NCBI GenBank assembly: GCA_944326455.1
Contig: CALVEA010000006.1
Location: 38,521-102,520 of the forward strand
DNA length: 64,000 nucleotides
Direction of reading: 5' to 3'
Origin: Candidatus Gastranaerophilales bacterium
GTDB taxonomy: Bacteria; Cyanobacteriota; Vampirovibrionia; Gastranaerophilales; Gastranaerophilaceae
Shown: positions 17,331 to 25,935 of the stretch, piece after piece
How positions within the stretch are numbered: the stretch's first letter is position 1
How the letters are laid out: the number at the start of each line of letters is the position of its first letter
The notes under the pieces: model-generated
What the model was told of the DNA's origin: nothing
The model's database searches: none
The model's input: the letters and a program-made list of their open reading frames with translations, nothing else
Made by a program: the position numbers and the translations under genes

Positions 17331-17998
17331 ATATAGCTTTTATTCCGGCAAGAGGCGGAAGCAAATCCATTCCTCTGAAAAATATAAAAGAAATTAACGG
17401 AAAACCGCTTATTTATTGGACTTCAAAAGCGGCAGAAGATGCAAAGTGTATAGATAAAATAATTATTGCAACCGAAAATGAAAAGATTAAAGAAACTGTT
17501 TTGAATTTCGGGTTTAAAAAATTGGAAGTCTATGACAGAGACCCGGAAAATGCACGGGATGAATCTTCAACTGAAAGTGTAATGACAGAATATATTAAAA
17601 AATCGGACTTGAATCCTGAGGATAATTTTTTCTTGATTCAAGCGACATCTCCCCTGCTAAAGTCCGAATACATTGATGAAATGTATGAAGAGTATATTAA
17701 ATCCGGCTCTGATTCAATATTTTCCGGAGTCAGAGAGAAACAATTCCACTGGATAGAAACCCCTCAAGGAGTCAATCCGATAAATTACGACTACCGCAAT
17801 CGCCCAAGAAGGCAGGAGTTTCGGGGAATTATAGCAGAAAACGGCGCCTGCTATATTAATAAGGTCAAAAATATCTTAAGAGATAATTGCAGACTCTCCG
17901 GAAAAATCACGGTTTACGAGATGCCCCCGCAAACCGGATTTGAAATTGATGAAGAATCCGACTGGATTATTGTTGAACAATTAATGCTTAGAACTTAA
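17327..17998 (+). CDS. CMP-sugar synthetase (acylneuraminate cytidylyltransferase family)
   Basis: Transfers CMP from CTP to a nonulosonic acid (sialic, legionaminic or pseudaminic acid) or Kdo-like sugar for glycan synthesis. The 223 residues start with the nucleotide-binding signature IPARGGSKSIPLKNI (6-20), followed by the TSKAAEDAK region, the LIQATSPLL motif (about 104-112) and a late FEIDEESDW metal-site segment. Sugar specificity is not readable by eye. It overlaps panE by 4 nt with a GGAGG ribosome site inside panE. No other nonulosonic acid genes are in the window. Its end overlaps the convergent AsmA-like gene by 11 nt. Confidence 0.85.
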   Translation: MNIAFIPARGGSKSIPLKNIKEINGKPLIYWTSKAAEDAKCIDKIIIATENEKIKETVLNFGFKKLEVYDRDPENARDESSTESVMTEYIKKSDLNPEDNFFLIQATSPLLKSEYIDEMYEEYIKSGSDSIFSGVREKQFHWIETPQGVNPINYDYRNRPRRQEFRGIIAENGACYINKVKNILRDNCRLSGKITVYEMPPQTGFEIDEESDWIIVEQLMLRT

Positions 17999-20990
17999 AC
18001 AGATTCTTGAGTTCTTGAGCAGACTGTTTAAGCGCATCTTTTTGAGAAGATACGACATCTTTTACACTCTGAACATTTTCGCCCATGCCGGTTTTCAGTG
18101 TGTTTAAGGCTTCTTTCACATCAACCTTAACTTCTGCCGGTTCGAGCGCTGACGTATCAACTTTAGTCAGCCATTTGAAAGATTTAACAGAAGCCGGATT
18201 TGTGATTCCGCCATTAAATACGACTTTAAAGTCTTTGTAACTTGTGCTTCCGCTTGAGAGCGAAGGTATTGCAGCCGTATTTTCACTCTTAGGGTCAGAG
18301 GTTAAATTCTTGACAAGGGAAGAAGTCAGGTTTCCGAGTTTTGGAATAAATGACAGCAGTTTGTCTGCCGATAAATCCCCTAAAGGTCCCAAGAGAGCTA
18401 CGACAGAAGAATCCAATCTCCCCAATATATTTACATTTGTATTTCCGTTAATCAGATTGTATTTACCTTTAACATAATAAGCAAGTGTCGGACCGGAGCT
18501 TTTTATTTCATTGAGTTCTGCCCAGCCGTTTTTGAAACTCAGATTCCCGGAAATATAAGAGAATTTAGCGGTGTCCTTGATTCCGGCAAGAGATGAGATT
18601 GAAGAAACTGCAGCTTTCAAGACCCCGTTTGAAATAATATTAGCGGCGCCGAACAAGTTCTCTATACGACCGATTGTTCCGAAAGAACCGTTTTCTACTT
18701 TGAAAGTCAGGTTTCCGCCCAATGATTTCATCATCTCGTTATAATCAGTAACAGTAAGGGTTAGTTTTGTATTAAACCCAAGAGTTCCGGTAAGAGCATT
18801 TTTGATTCCGGCAGCACCACGGACGGCTTTTTCGGCATTCATATTTTCGCCGGAAAAATCAACCGTTGTTCCGGCGTTTGAAATATTATAAATAATATTT
18901 CCGTTAATTGTTCCGTCAAAAGCTGTTCCGGTTAAATTTTTCAGGTAAAAATCATTACCTTTTAATGAGAAATCAGAGGTAATATTTTCTGCTTCAATTC
19001 CTCCGGAGGTGAACTTGGAAACAGTTGCTTTCCCGTTTAGAATTGAGCCGTTAAGATTAGCTGTCAGATTTTCCATTGTAACAGGGATTTCCGGAATATT
19101 AAGAGACGGAACATTGACTCCGCCCGATAATTGAGGGTTCATCATATTTCCGGTAATATTAATTTTTCCGTTAAAAGACATTTTGGATTTGTCAAACATC
19201 GGAACAATAATTTCTGATGAAGCAGGAACATCATAGACAAGGTTCAAATCCTGTTTAGCAAGGTTAATATCTCCTTTAAGGGTTGATTTTATATCTCCTG
19301 TCGTTACAAAATCCAGAACCATTTTTTGTGCAAGATAATCAATAATTTTACCTGAAACATTGAATTTAATCTTATCCACAAAAACAGGAGTGTTCGGGAT
19401 TTGAATATCTTTTTCGCCTATAATAGCTTCGGCTTTCGGAATAGAAAGAAACGCCATAGGGAATTTAAAGTTATTCAAAGTTACTTTTGCTTCCGGCTTA
19501 ATCTTGTCTAATCTGCCCTTAATTGAGGCGTGCAAATCTGCTGTTCCTGAAACATTGTTGTTTTTAAGCAGAGCTGCCTGACCTGCTGCAACAATAAGTC
19601 CTCTTACGGATAAATTATCTCCCGTGAGGTGTAAGTCTGCCTGAGCATTCTTATCAATTATGCCGTAGAATTTTAAAGGCTGGTTAAAAATAGAAAAGCC
19701 TATATTTTTAATATTGATATTATTATTTTCAAGTGCTACATCGGCGTTAATCTTATCAATAGTTATATCATATAGCCCGTATCTTACTTTTGCAGCCGGA
19801 ACTTTTATATAACCGTTTGAATTTACCTGCTTAAGATCTGATTTAATATTAAAGTCCGCATTAACAGAACCGTTTGCACTTAAGGTTTCCAAATCCTTTA
19901 TTCCGAAAGATTCTGCCGCTACTTTTACTATTTTCATTACATTGGTTAATTCAAGCAGGGATTTTATATTAATATCAATATCAGGCTTATCTCCTGTTTT
20001 AACAGAACCCTTAACAGAAGTGGTTTCGCCTTTTGCTGTATAGATTAGAGAATCTATATCAATATTCTCACCTTTAAAAAACATTTCTGCAGTACTTGCA
20101 GGAAGAGGTTCGCTTCCTATTAGTACGGAAATATTATCAAGTTTTAAATATCCGTCTCTTGAATGCTTGGTGAGTTTTAAATTAGTATCAAGAGAAGCGG
20201 TAATCTTATTTTTGTAAATAGAATTCAAAATATTATAAATATTAACCGGTGCAGATTCTTTTTTAGTTTTTGCTTCAGCAGGTTCAGGATTGAAAACCAG
20301 CTCATTCAAATCCATATCCGGCATAATTTTGTTATTTAAATCAGCTTTGAACTTGAACTGCTCAACTCCGCCAAGGGTCATATTTCCTGAGGTGCTGACT
20401 TTTATTCCCTTATTCAGAATAAAATCTGTAATATTAGTTTCTCCGGCAGTAATTCTGAAAATTTTATCAGATTCAAGAGCAAGACTCATTCCGCCCACTC
20501 TTATATCAGGAAGATGGTTGGATAATTTAAACCCGAAAGGTAAAACAAAAGGTTCTGACTGAACTTGTTCTGTGCTATCAGTTTTTGGTTCCTGAGCAGG
20601 GAAATACTTTTCTATTTCAAAACTGCCGTCTTTATTTAATCCTAATGTAATATCAACTCTGTTCAGTTTGACAAGGTCAACCCTTATTTTTCTTGCAAAC
20701 AGCGGAAGAAGTGACATTTTCACCTGAAAATCATCAGCGTTGAGGATTTGTTTCCCTTCAGGTGTCAATACAGCAAACCTTCCAACCCGTAAACCTGCCG
20801 TAAGCTTTGGTGTTGTTACTATTCTAAGGTTCTCGATTTCCGTACTCAAGCCGGTTGCTTTTGTTATCTCTTCCTTGATTGCCGGAAGATAAGATTTAGC
20901 AATCGGAGTTATTATAAACGGAAGTATTAAAAATGATACATAGATAAATAAAATAAAAATACCAAGACCAATACAGATTTTTTTTAGCAT
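17988..20990 (-). CDS. AsmA-like envelope protein
   Basis: A 1000-residue protein of the AsmA/YhdP/TamB-like group: one N-terminal transmembrane segment (about 5-28), the AsmA head (to about residue 130), then a long run of short beta strands rich in Gly/Asn/Ser with repeated patterns such as GxGxIxxxxGNxxxPxLSGG, expected to form an extended beta-groove across the periplasm. Homologues move phospholipids to, or regulate, the outer membrane, so this supports a Gram-negative envelope. The C-terminus has an amphipathic helical tail (about 960-1000). The ATG at 20990 is preferred over a GTG at 20996 because AGAGGTG lies at the right distance. No partner genes are nearby. Confidence 0.85.
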   Translation of the reverse strand: MLKKICIGLGIFILFIYVSFLILPFIITPIAKSYLPAIKEEITKATGLSTEIENLRIVTTPKLTAGLRVGRFAVLTPEGKQILNADDFQVKMSLLPLFARKIRVDLVKLNRVDITLGLNKDGSFEIEKYFPAQEPKTDSTEQVQSEPFVLPFGFKLSNHLPDIRVGGMSLALESDKIFRITAGETNITDFILNKGIKVSTSGNMTLGGVEQFKFKADLNNKIMPDMDLNELVFNPEPAEAKTKKESAPVNIYNILNSIYKNKITASLDTNLKLTKHSRDGYLKLDNISVLIGSEPLPASTAEMFFKGENIDIDSLIYTAKGETTSVKGSVKTGDKPDIDINIKSLLELTNVMKIVKVAAESFGIKDLETLSANGSVNADFNIKSDLKQVNSNGYIKVPAAKVRYGLYDITIDKINADVALENNNINIKNIGFSIFNQPLKFYGIIDKNAQADLHLTGDNLSVRGLIVAAGQAALLKNNNVSGTADLHASIKGRLDKIKPEAKVTLNNFKFPMAFLSIPKAEAIIGEKDIQIPNTPVFVDKIKFNVSGKIIDYLAQKMVLDFVTTGDIKSTLKGDINLAKQDLNLVYDVPASSEIIVPMFDKSKMSFNGKINITGNMMNPQLSGGVNVPSLNIPEIPVTMENLTANLNGSILNGKATVSKFTSGGIEAENITSDFSLKGNDFYLKNLTGTAFDGTINGNIIYNISNAGTTVDFSGENMNAEKAVRGAAGIKNALTGTLGFNTKLTLTVTDYNEMMKSLGGNLTFKVENGSFGTIGRIENLFGAANIISNGVLKAAVSSISSLAGIKDTAKFSYISGNLSFKNGWAELNEIKSSGPTLAYYVKGKYNLINGNTNVNILGRLDSSVVALLGPLGDLSADKLLSFIPKLGNLTSSLVKNLTSDPKSENTAAIPSLSSGSTSYKDFKVVFNGGITNPASVKSFKWLTKVDTSALEPAEVKVDVKEALNTLKTGMGENVQSVKDVVSSQKDALKQSAQELKNLFKF

Positions 20991-21133
20991 ACTCACCTCT
21001 TTTTTTTAAATCTTATTTTAAATTAAAAATAAGATTTAAAAATCATCCGAAAGAATAAAATTGGAAATATCAAAAGCAGAAGAAAGAAAGGTGTTTTTAT
21101 CCCGAACCGTTATGCGCTGGAGAGAGAACAACT

Positions 21134-21196
21134 TCTTATTCACTTATTGACTTAGTCACCTAATCACTTAATTTCTATTCACTAGTCACTTCACTA
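21134..21196. repeat. Octamer tandem array 1 (unit about TCACTTAn)
   Basis: Consecutive degenerate octamers such as TTATTCAC, TTATTGAC, TTAGTCAC, CTAATCAC. About seven units; the last ones lose register. Confidence 0.7.
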
Positions 21197-21229
21197 CAAG
21201 CCGGAAGGGGAAGTGTAAAAAAGGGTGTC

Positions 21230-21251
21230 ATTCCGGGCTCCGACCCGGAAT
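21230..21251. repeat. Palindrome with 8-bp arms
   Basis: ATTCCGGG (21230-21237) and CCCGGAAT (21244-21251) are perfect inverted arms around a 6-nt loop, preceded by TGTC. It resembles REP-like intergenic palindromes and the longer elements at 21399 and 53517. Confidence 0.65.
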
Positions 21252-21398
21252 CTATCAATGTTTATTTTGAATTGTGTTAAACTACTCCTTCCCTAGTTAG
21301 GACACTACTGTCCAGGATAATTTTGTATAAAAAACTGAAAAATGAGTAATGATATATGTTGTAACCAGAAGAAAGACAAAAGAGACAGTAAACTAAAA

Positions 21399-21567
21399 TG
21401 TCATCCCGAACTCGTTTCGGGATCTTACCGGAAAACAAGTATAACGCCAAGTTGGTAAGATGCTGAATCAAGTTCAGCATGACAAAATAATTTATCATGG
21501 ACAGTAATGGAACTCGTTTCAGGATCTTGCCAGAAAACAAGTATAACGCCAAATTGGTAAGATGCTG
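21399..21567. repeat. REP-like element with an adjacent partial duplicate
   Basis: An element bounded by TGTCAT (21399) and ATGACA (ending 21484) contains two inner hairpins. Its central 57-58 nt (21409-21466) is repeated at 21511-21567 with few mismatches. Both copies run from AACTCGTTTC to GGTAAGATGCTG. A related element is at 53517-53715. Confidence 0.75.
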
Positions 21568-21652
21568 GAAGGGGTAAATATAAGTTAGTAGGCTTGACCA
21601 ACAAGATATTCCGCTTGGGGTAAAGAGTTCATGGTGACGAGTTATTCTAAAG

Positions 21653-21720
21653 GCTTATTCTCTTATTTACTTATTAACTTATTCACTTAATCACTCAGTC
21701 ACTCAGTCACTTAGTCACTA
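21653..21720. repeat. Octamer tandem array 2
   Basis: Eight-nt units in register, for example TCACTCAG TCACTCAG followed by TCACTTAG. Its first 35 nt or so are identical to the start of array 3, including the leading GGCTTATTCTC. Confidence 0.75.
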
Positions 21721-21810
21721 TCTACAACCGACACCCACCTCAATCCTCCCTCACAAGGGAGGAAGATTATTTATCCTGGACAGTTGTGCCCAAATTGGGG
21801 AGGGGGAAAG

Positions 21811-21928
21811 GCTTATTCTCTTATTTACTTATTAACTTATTCACCTAATCACTTAGTCACTCAGTCACTTAATCACTTAGTCACTTATTTACTTATTCAC
21901 CTATTAACTCAGCCACCTATTCACTACC
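21811..21928. repeat. Octamer tandem array 3
   Basis: About 14 degenerate octamers (CTTATTTA, CTTATTAA, CTTATTCA, CCTAATCA, CTTAGTCA and so on). It begins with the same sequence as array 2, so the two arrays share a duplication, not only a unit. Confidence 0.75.
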
Positions 21929-21933
21929 CACAC

Positions 21934-21962
21934 TTGCTCAATAGAATTATGGATGTTAAAAT
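21934..21962 (+). promoter_or_regulatory. Predicted promoter of the P-loop kinase gene
   Basis: TTGCTC (21934-21939) and TAAAAT (21957-21962) are separated by 17 nt, directly downstream of octamer array 3 and about 30 nt before the ATG at 21992. Confidence 0.45.
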
Positions 21963-21991
21963 AACTTAGCTACGTATCGGACAATGAGAAA

Positions 21992-22507
21992 ATGGCAGAT
22001 AAAATAATAATATTTTCAGGCAAACAATATTCAGGTAAAGACACGGCTGCAAAGATTCTTATGGAAGCCATGCCGGGATATCGCCGTCTTGCGATGGGCG
22101 ATATTATAAAACTTGAATATGCCAAAAAACATAATTTAACTTATGAAGAAATTGAAGCCAACAAGCCCAAATACAGACAAGGTCTAATCGACTTGGGTAA
22201 TTGGGGGCGTGCTCAAAGTCCGGATTATTGGCTGGAAAAAATTATTTCTCAGCCCGGAAAAATCGTAGTTACTGATGTTAGAATCAAACACGAATACGAA
22301 GTTTTTAAATCCGCAGGGGCAATCGCTATCAGAATAGAAGCCTCAAGAGAAATCCGTGAGGCGCGCGGAGGTAAACTTATCGGCGAGAACGATGTTACCG
22401 AAGTTGATCTTGATAATATTCAAGATTGGGATTTTCTAATCGACAATAACACGGATTACGAAACATTGAGAAAAAATGTTCTAAAAATTGTTTCACAAAT
22501 TCATTAA
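21992..22507 (+). CDS. P-loop kinase resembling animal-type phosphomevalonate kinase
   Basis: A 171-residue P-loop kinase. The N-terminal FSGKQYSGKDT (8-18) matches the FSGKxxSGKD loop of animal phosphomevalonate kinase. The similarity continues in order: an EYAKKHNLTYEE helix, a YRQGLIDLGNWGR segment (compare the RxxMIxWGE of the human enzyme), VTDVRIKHEY (compare SDTRRxSD), and a late VDLDNIQDWDFLIDN motif (compare GLDNFxDFDWVIEN). This is comparison from memory, not an alignment. The superfamily also holds phage and bacterial dNMP kinases, so a nucleotide or other small phosphate substrate is equally possible. No mevalonate genes are nearby. It ends 4 nt inside the convergent membrane protein gene. 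Confidence 0.7.
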   Translation: MADKIIIFSGKQYSGKDTAAKILMEAMPGYRRLAMGDIIKLEYAKKHNLTYEEIEANKPKYRQGLIDLGNWGRAQSPDYWLEKIISQPGKIVVTDVRIKHEYEVFKSAGAIAIRIEASREIREARGGKLIGENDVTEVDLDNIQDWDFLIDNNTDYETLRKNVLKIVSQIH

Positions 22508-24000
22508 GCATTGAATACTACCTCCTTTGGATTAACTGTACTTACATTAATTTGCTGCGGAATTCCCTCTTTACTGTCTACAGGGTTTGTTCCATTGTTA
22601 GTTCCCCGCATGTGCTGAGCAACATACTTCCCGGACTGAGAGCCTGCCGTACTTAGCAATGCACCAATGACCCATCCTGATACCAAGCATTTTACACCCG
22701 GAACCAATCTCATTGCCAAAACGAGAGAAGAACCTAAGCCGGCAATGACAGGGAAGCCTACAGATAAAGCCCTAGAGGCTCTATCCTCTTTGGAATGAGC
22801 GGTTCCGACAGCTATTCCGCTTAAACCTAAACCCAGTATTGCGGATAAACCGTCTGAAAGCGCACTTCCAAGAACAAGGTCCCTCTTCTTATCAAAATAT
22901 TCGGCACACTCGTCCCAATTTGATTTTCTTAACTTTTTAGTTGTTTTTGAAACAGATTTTTCCAGTATAGACCTCTCTTCCGGGGTTAATTTTGGTGCCA
23001 AAATATCAACAATATTTGTATAAAGCCCTTTATTATCAGCATTTCCGGCTATTTTATCAACAACGGCAGAACCGTCTTTGATAAGAGCATCCTTTTTTTG
23101 TTTAAGAATATCTTCTGCCCAGAAAGACATATTGTCCCCAATATGGTTTTTCCACTGTTTTGGATTGTGTTTTTCAAACCCGCTCCAGAAAACTCCAAAA
23201 CGTTTTGCGAAATCAGTTTCCAGATTTGCCATTAACTCTTCCTGTTTATTGAGGCGTGAAACGGTATTAGCCTCAGAGAAATATTTCTTGACCGCAGAAA
23301 TCTCGTTTAATTTTTCTGTTACAAGCCTTTTCTCTTCCGGAGAAAGCCTTTCCATATAAAGTTTAATTATATCCTCAGTTTTATTCATTTTTTTCAACGC
23401 GTTATTATATCCGGATGTAACCGTACTTCTGGAAACTTTATCAAACCCCTTTGTAATTAATTCGCAAGGCTTTTTCATAACGGTTGCGATAGCCGAGTGT
23501 ATCGGCTTCCAGATTTTAAGCCAAACGCCGTCATCCGGCTTTTGCACCGCCTTTTTAGTAAGAAGATTTTGCAGCGCCATATCTTTCCCGGCATTGAATG
23601 TATTGGTAAAATTTAATGTCTTTAAGAGACCTTCGGACGTCTTTACTCCGGTGCTGTAAATTTTTCCCCAAAAAGTATTTTTCCCATTTTTTTCCAAACG
23701 AATTTTTGCTTTATTTTGCCATTCCTTAACACGAGTCATCAATCTTCCGGAAGACCTTGGGTTTAACAATGCCATAAAAGCTGAAACTACTACTACCGTG
23801 CTGCCTACAGCAATTGCGGTATTTCTGGTTTTCTTTTTCCTTTCATCCGTCGTATTTGGAGTCAATTTAGCTACTGAATCTTCAATAGTCTTTTGCACTA
23901 CTTCAATAGGTTTTTCTAAAGGCGCAGAACTATCTATTGCCTTGAATTGAGGACGATATGCACAATTATTCAAATTATAGTAATAGTTATTACTAATCAT
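22504..24000 (-). CDS. Hypothetical multi-pass membrane protein with N-terminal Phe-Lys-Ala tag
   Basis: I do not recognise this 498-residue protein. The first 18 residues are Asn/Tyr-rich and lead to Phe19-Lys20-Ala21, the tag seen on other proteins in this window. A hydrophobic segment follows at about 66-85, then a long helical, charged middle (90-360), then two to three hydrophobic Gly/Ala-rich segments (about 370-460) and an Asn/Gln-rich tail. The layout suggests a membrane protein with a large soluble domain between anchors. There is no enzymatic motif. The start is the only ATG with the tag intact; no clear ribosome site is seen. It is a lone gene, divergent from the ClC transporter. 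Confidence 0.75.
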   Translation of the reverse strand: MISNNYYYNLNNCAYRPQFKAIDSSAPLEKPIEVVQKTIEDSVAKLTPNTTDERKKKTRNTAIAVGSTVVVVSAFMALLNPRSSGRLMTRVKEWQNKAKIRLEKNGKNTFWGKIYSTGVKTSEGLLKTLNFTNTFNAGKDMALQNLLTKKAVQKPDDGVWLKIWKPIHSAIATVMKKPCELITKGFDKVSRSTVTSGYNNALKKMNKTEDIIKLYMERLSPEEKRLVTEKLNEISAVKKYFSEANTVSRLNKQEELMANLETDFAKRFGVFWSGFEKHNPKQWKNHIGDNMSFWAEDILKQKKDALIKDGSAVVDKIAGNADNKGLYTNIVDILAPKLTPEERSILEKSVSKTTKKLRKSNWDECAEYFDKKRDLVLGSALSDGLSAILGLGLSGIAVGTAHSKEDRASRALSVGFPVIAGLGSSLVLAMRLVPGVKCLVSGWVIGALLSTAGSQSGKYVAQHMRGTNNGTNPVDSKEGIPQQINVSTVNPKEVVFNA

Positions 24001-24109
24001 TATTCAACCTTTGAAAAACCTGTCTACATTATTATAAAGTATTTTGCAAGCCAAAACTTGCTGCATTTTAAGTATTTCATTAAGACATGTTACAGATATA
24101 ATAATAGGT

Positions 24110-25735
24110 ATGAAAAAAGATTTTATAAAAATTTTTATTCAGGCAATCCTCACAGGTATTCTTACCGGAATTCTTGTTGTACTTTTTAGATTTGGAATCG
24201 AAAATATTTTTCATTTTGTAAAAATATTCTGTTATCCGCATCCCTTAATTTTTCTTACAATAACAACTCTGGGAGGATTAATTTCAGGACTCTTAGTTTG
24301 CAAGCTTGCACCCGAAACTTCAGGAAGCGGAATCCCTTATGTAAAAGCTGCTTTATTAAGAAGCGGAAAACTCATAAGAATAAGAACAATATTTGTTAAA
24401 TTTTTTGCGGGTGTAATAGGTATAGGGACAGGGCTGTCTCTGGGAAGAGAAGGTCCGAGTGTTCAGATTGGCGCAGGAGCTGGCTCCTTTATAGGAAGGA
24501 TTTTTAACCTCAAAGGAAATAATAGAGATAAACTTATAGCTTCCGGCGCAGGAGCTGCAATCGGAGCAACTTTCAATGCCCCGATTGCCGGAACTGTTTT
24601 TGTGCTGGAAGAATTAATACACAAATTTACCCCTTCAATGTTATTTCCCGCACTGGTTGCAACAGTTACAGCAGCAAGTATCGCAAGACACTTTATCGGG
24701 ATAAATCCGGCTTTTAATATTTCACTTTCGCATATTGAAATTAATCTAAATATCTCTATTTTATGTATAGTTCTCGGATTATTCTGCGGAATATCAGGAG
24801 TTTTGTTCTCTAAAACAATATTTCTCTCTAATAAGCTTTATTCCGGAATAAGAATCCCTGACTATACAAAACCCGCACTTGCAGGATTGTTAACCGGACT
24901 CATTGGCTTGGCTCTGCCATATATTTTGTCTTCCGGAAACGGAACTGTAGAAATGCTTCTCGAAAACAAATTTCCGATAACAATGGTTTTAATAATCTTC
25001 CTCGCTAAATTCATTATTACTCCGCTTTGTTTCGGCTCCGGTGCTGCCGGCGGAATATTTTTACCTATGCTTATGCTTGGTTCTTTTTTAGGGTATATAA
25101 CAGGTTATCTGGGAAATTTTCTCGGAGGAGATTTTAACCTGCTTGCAATATCCTCCCTCGGAATGGCGGGATTTTTAGCATCAGTTGCCAGAACTCCTAT
25201 CACTGCCGTAGTTATGGTTTTTGAAATGACAGGCGGATATGATTGCATACTTCCGCTAATGCTTGTTGCCGCAGTCGCAGATTTAACCGCAGAAGGCTTT
25301 AATCACAAACCTATTTATGCCCAACTCGTAGTTAATCAGTATAAAACATCTTCCAGTGTTAATCTGCCGGAAAATGTCAGAATAAAAGATATAATGAATA
25401 ACGTAAAAAGTTTTAAAAATAATACTCGAATTAACGAAATCTTAGATTTTATGAATAAAGAACATCACAGCGCTTATCCTATAGTTGATAAGCATGGTCG
25501 CTTGAGCGGAATAATCACAAAATCAGATATAGAAGATGCTTTAATAGATACAAAGATGAAATCAGTTACCGCAAGCAGAATCCTTGATATAAATCCGGTA
25601 ACGGTTTACCCGGAAGATAATCTTTATACAGCTTATTACAGGCTGCATTCAAACTCAACAGAATGGGCTATCGTTGTCAACCGCAATAATGAGGTTTTAG
25701 GAATCGTTACGCGAGTTGATCTATTTTCGATTTAA
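24110..25735 (+). CDS. ClC-type chloride/proton antiporter with C-terminal CBS pair
   Basis: A membrane protein of the ClC family with about ten hydrophobic helices followed by two CBS domains (about 420-540) that usually bind adenine nucleotides. The three selectivity motifs are present: GSGIP, GREGPSVQ with the gating Glu, and GAAGGIFLP. The Glu in FVLEELIHKFT matches the internal proton glutamate of exchangers, so H+/Cl- antiport is likelier than a channel. I place the start at the ATG at 24110; the frame is open further upstream but lacks hydrophobic or conserved sequence. A TATAAT box at 24097-24102 is only 7 nt before this ATG, so the mRNA may be leaderless. Confidence 0.88.
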   Translation: MKKDFIKIFIQAILTGILTGILVVLFRFGIENIFHFVKIFCYPHPLIFLTITTLGGLISGLLVCKLAPETSGSGIPYVKAALLRSGKLIRIRTIFVKFFAGVIGIGTGLSLGREGPSVQIGAGAGSFIGRIFNLKGNNRDKLIASGAGAAIGATFNAPIAGTVFVLEELIHKFTPSMLFPALVATVTAASIARHFIGINPAFNISLSHIEINLNISILCIVLGLFCGISGVLFSKTIFLSNKLYSGIRIPDYTKPALAGLLTGLIGLALPYILSSGNGTVEMLLENKFPITMVLIIFLAKFIITPLCFGSGAAGGIFLPMLMLGSFLGYITGYLGNFLGGDFNLLAISSLGMAGFLASVARTPITAVVMVFEMTGGYDCILPLMLVAAVADLTAEGFNHKPIYAQLVVNQYKTSSSVNLPENVRIKDIMNNVKSFKNNTRINEILDFMNKEHHSAYPIVDKHGRLSGIITKSDIEDALIDTKMKSVTASRILDINPVTVYPEDNLYTAYYRLHSNSTEWAIVVNRNNEVLGIVTRVDLFSI

Positions 25736-25859
25736 TCATCTTCATTTCTTCTCTCGTTAAATACGAAGCAAAACGCACAAATTCCTCCATTGCATCATTA
25801 TAGGAATATTGCCCTCTTTCAACTTTTATCATCCATTCTCTTACTTCTTTTGTTATCAT
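25707..25859 (-). CDS. Small hypothetical protein, 50 residues
   Basis: A short charged, probably helical protein (Lys/Glu/Arg-rich, with Met-Ile-Lys and Tyr-Asn-Asp-Ala-Met-Glu-Glu motifs). The ATG at 25859 is supported by a GGAGAG ribosome site 6 nt upstream. The frame extends upstream into the secF terminator hairpin, which I do not accept as coding. It overlaps the 3' end of the ClC gene by 29 nt on the opposite strand. Function unknown; it could be chance. Confidence 0.5.
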   Translation of the reverse strand: MITKEVREWMIKVERGQYSYNDAMEEFVRFASYLTREEMKMIKSKIDQLA

Positions 25860-25880
25860 TCCACTCTCCGCTGCTATATT

Positions 25881-25920
25881 AAAGAGATGCCGACAGGTTA
25901 TAGCTTGTCGGCATCTCTTT
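25881..25920 (-). terminator. Strong hairpin terminator after secF
   Basis: A perfect 15-bp stem (AAAGAGATGCCGACA and its complement, 25881-25895 and 25906-25920) with a 10-nt loop, 15 nt beyond the secF stop. It has T-runs on both sides and may work for both strands. It separates secDF from the small gene downstream. Confidence 0.85.
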
Positions 25921-25935
25921 AAAATCAAATATTTT

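Larger units (their letters stand above)
20991..21991. other. 1-kb noncoding tract rich in repeats
   Basis: No credible gene lies between the AsmA-like gene and the P-loop kinase. The tract holds three arrays of degenerate 8-nt repeats, several palindromic repeats of the TGTCAT...ATGACA type, and a perfect 14-bp inverted repeat pair (21307-21320 and 21771-21784). The short open frames inside it translate only repeat sequence. These items are listed separately. Confidence 0.8.

Noticed and set aside
21277..21552. Minus-strand open frame in the repeat tract
   Set aside because: It translates the duplicated REP-like element twice, giving a repeated peptide with no signal of selection.
21134..21928. 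CRISPR array
   Set aside because: The units are 8 nt without spacers, and no cas genes are present.
21784..21969. Plus-strand open frame over octamer array 3
   Set aside because: The protein is a translation of the octamer array and has no start context.
24001..24109. Fluoride riboswitch before the ClC gene
   Set aside because: The conserved riboswitch core is not found, and the protein has exchanger residues of the chloride type.
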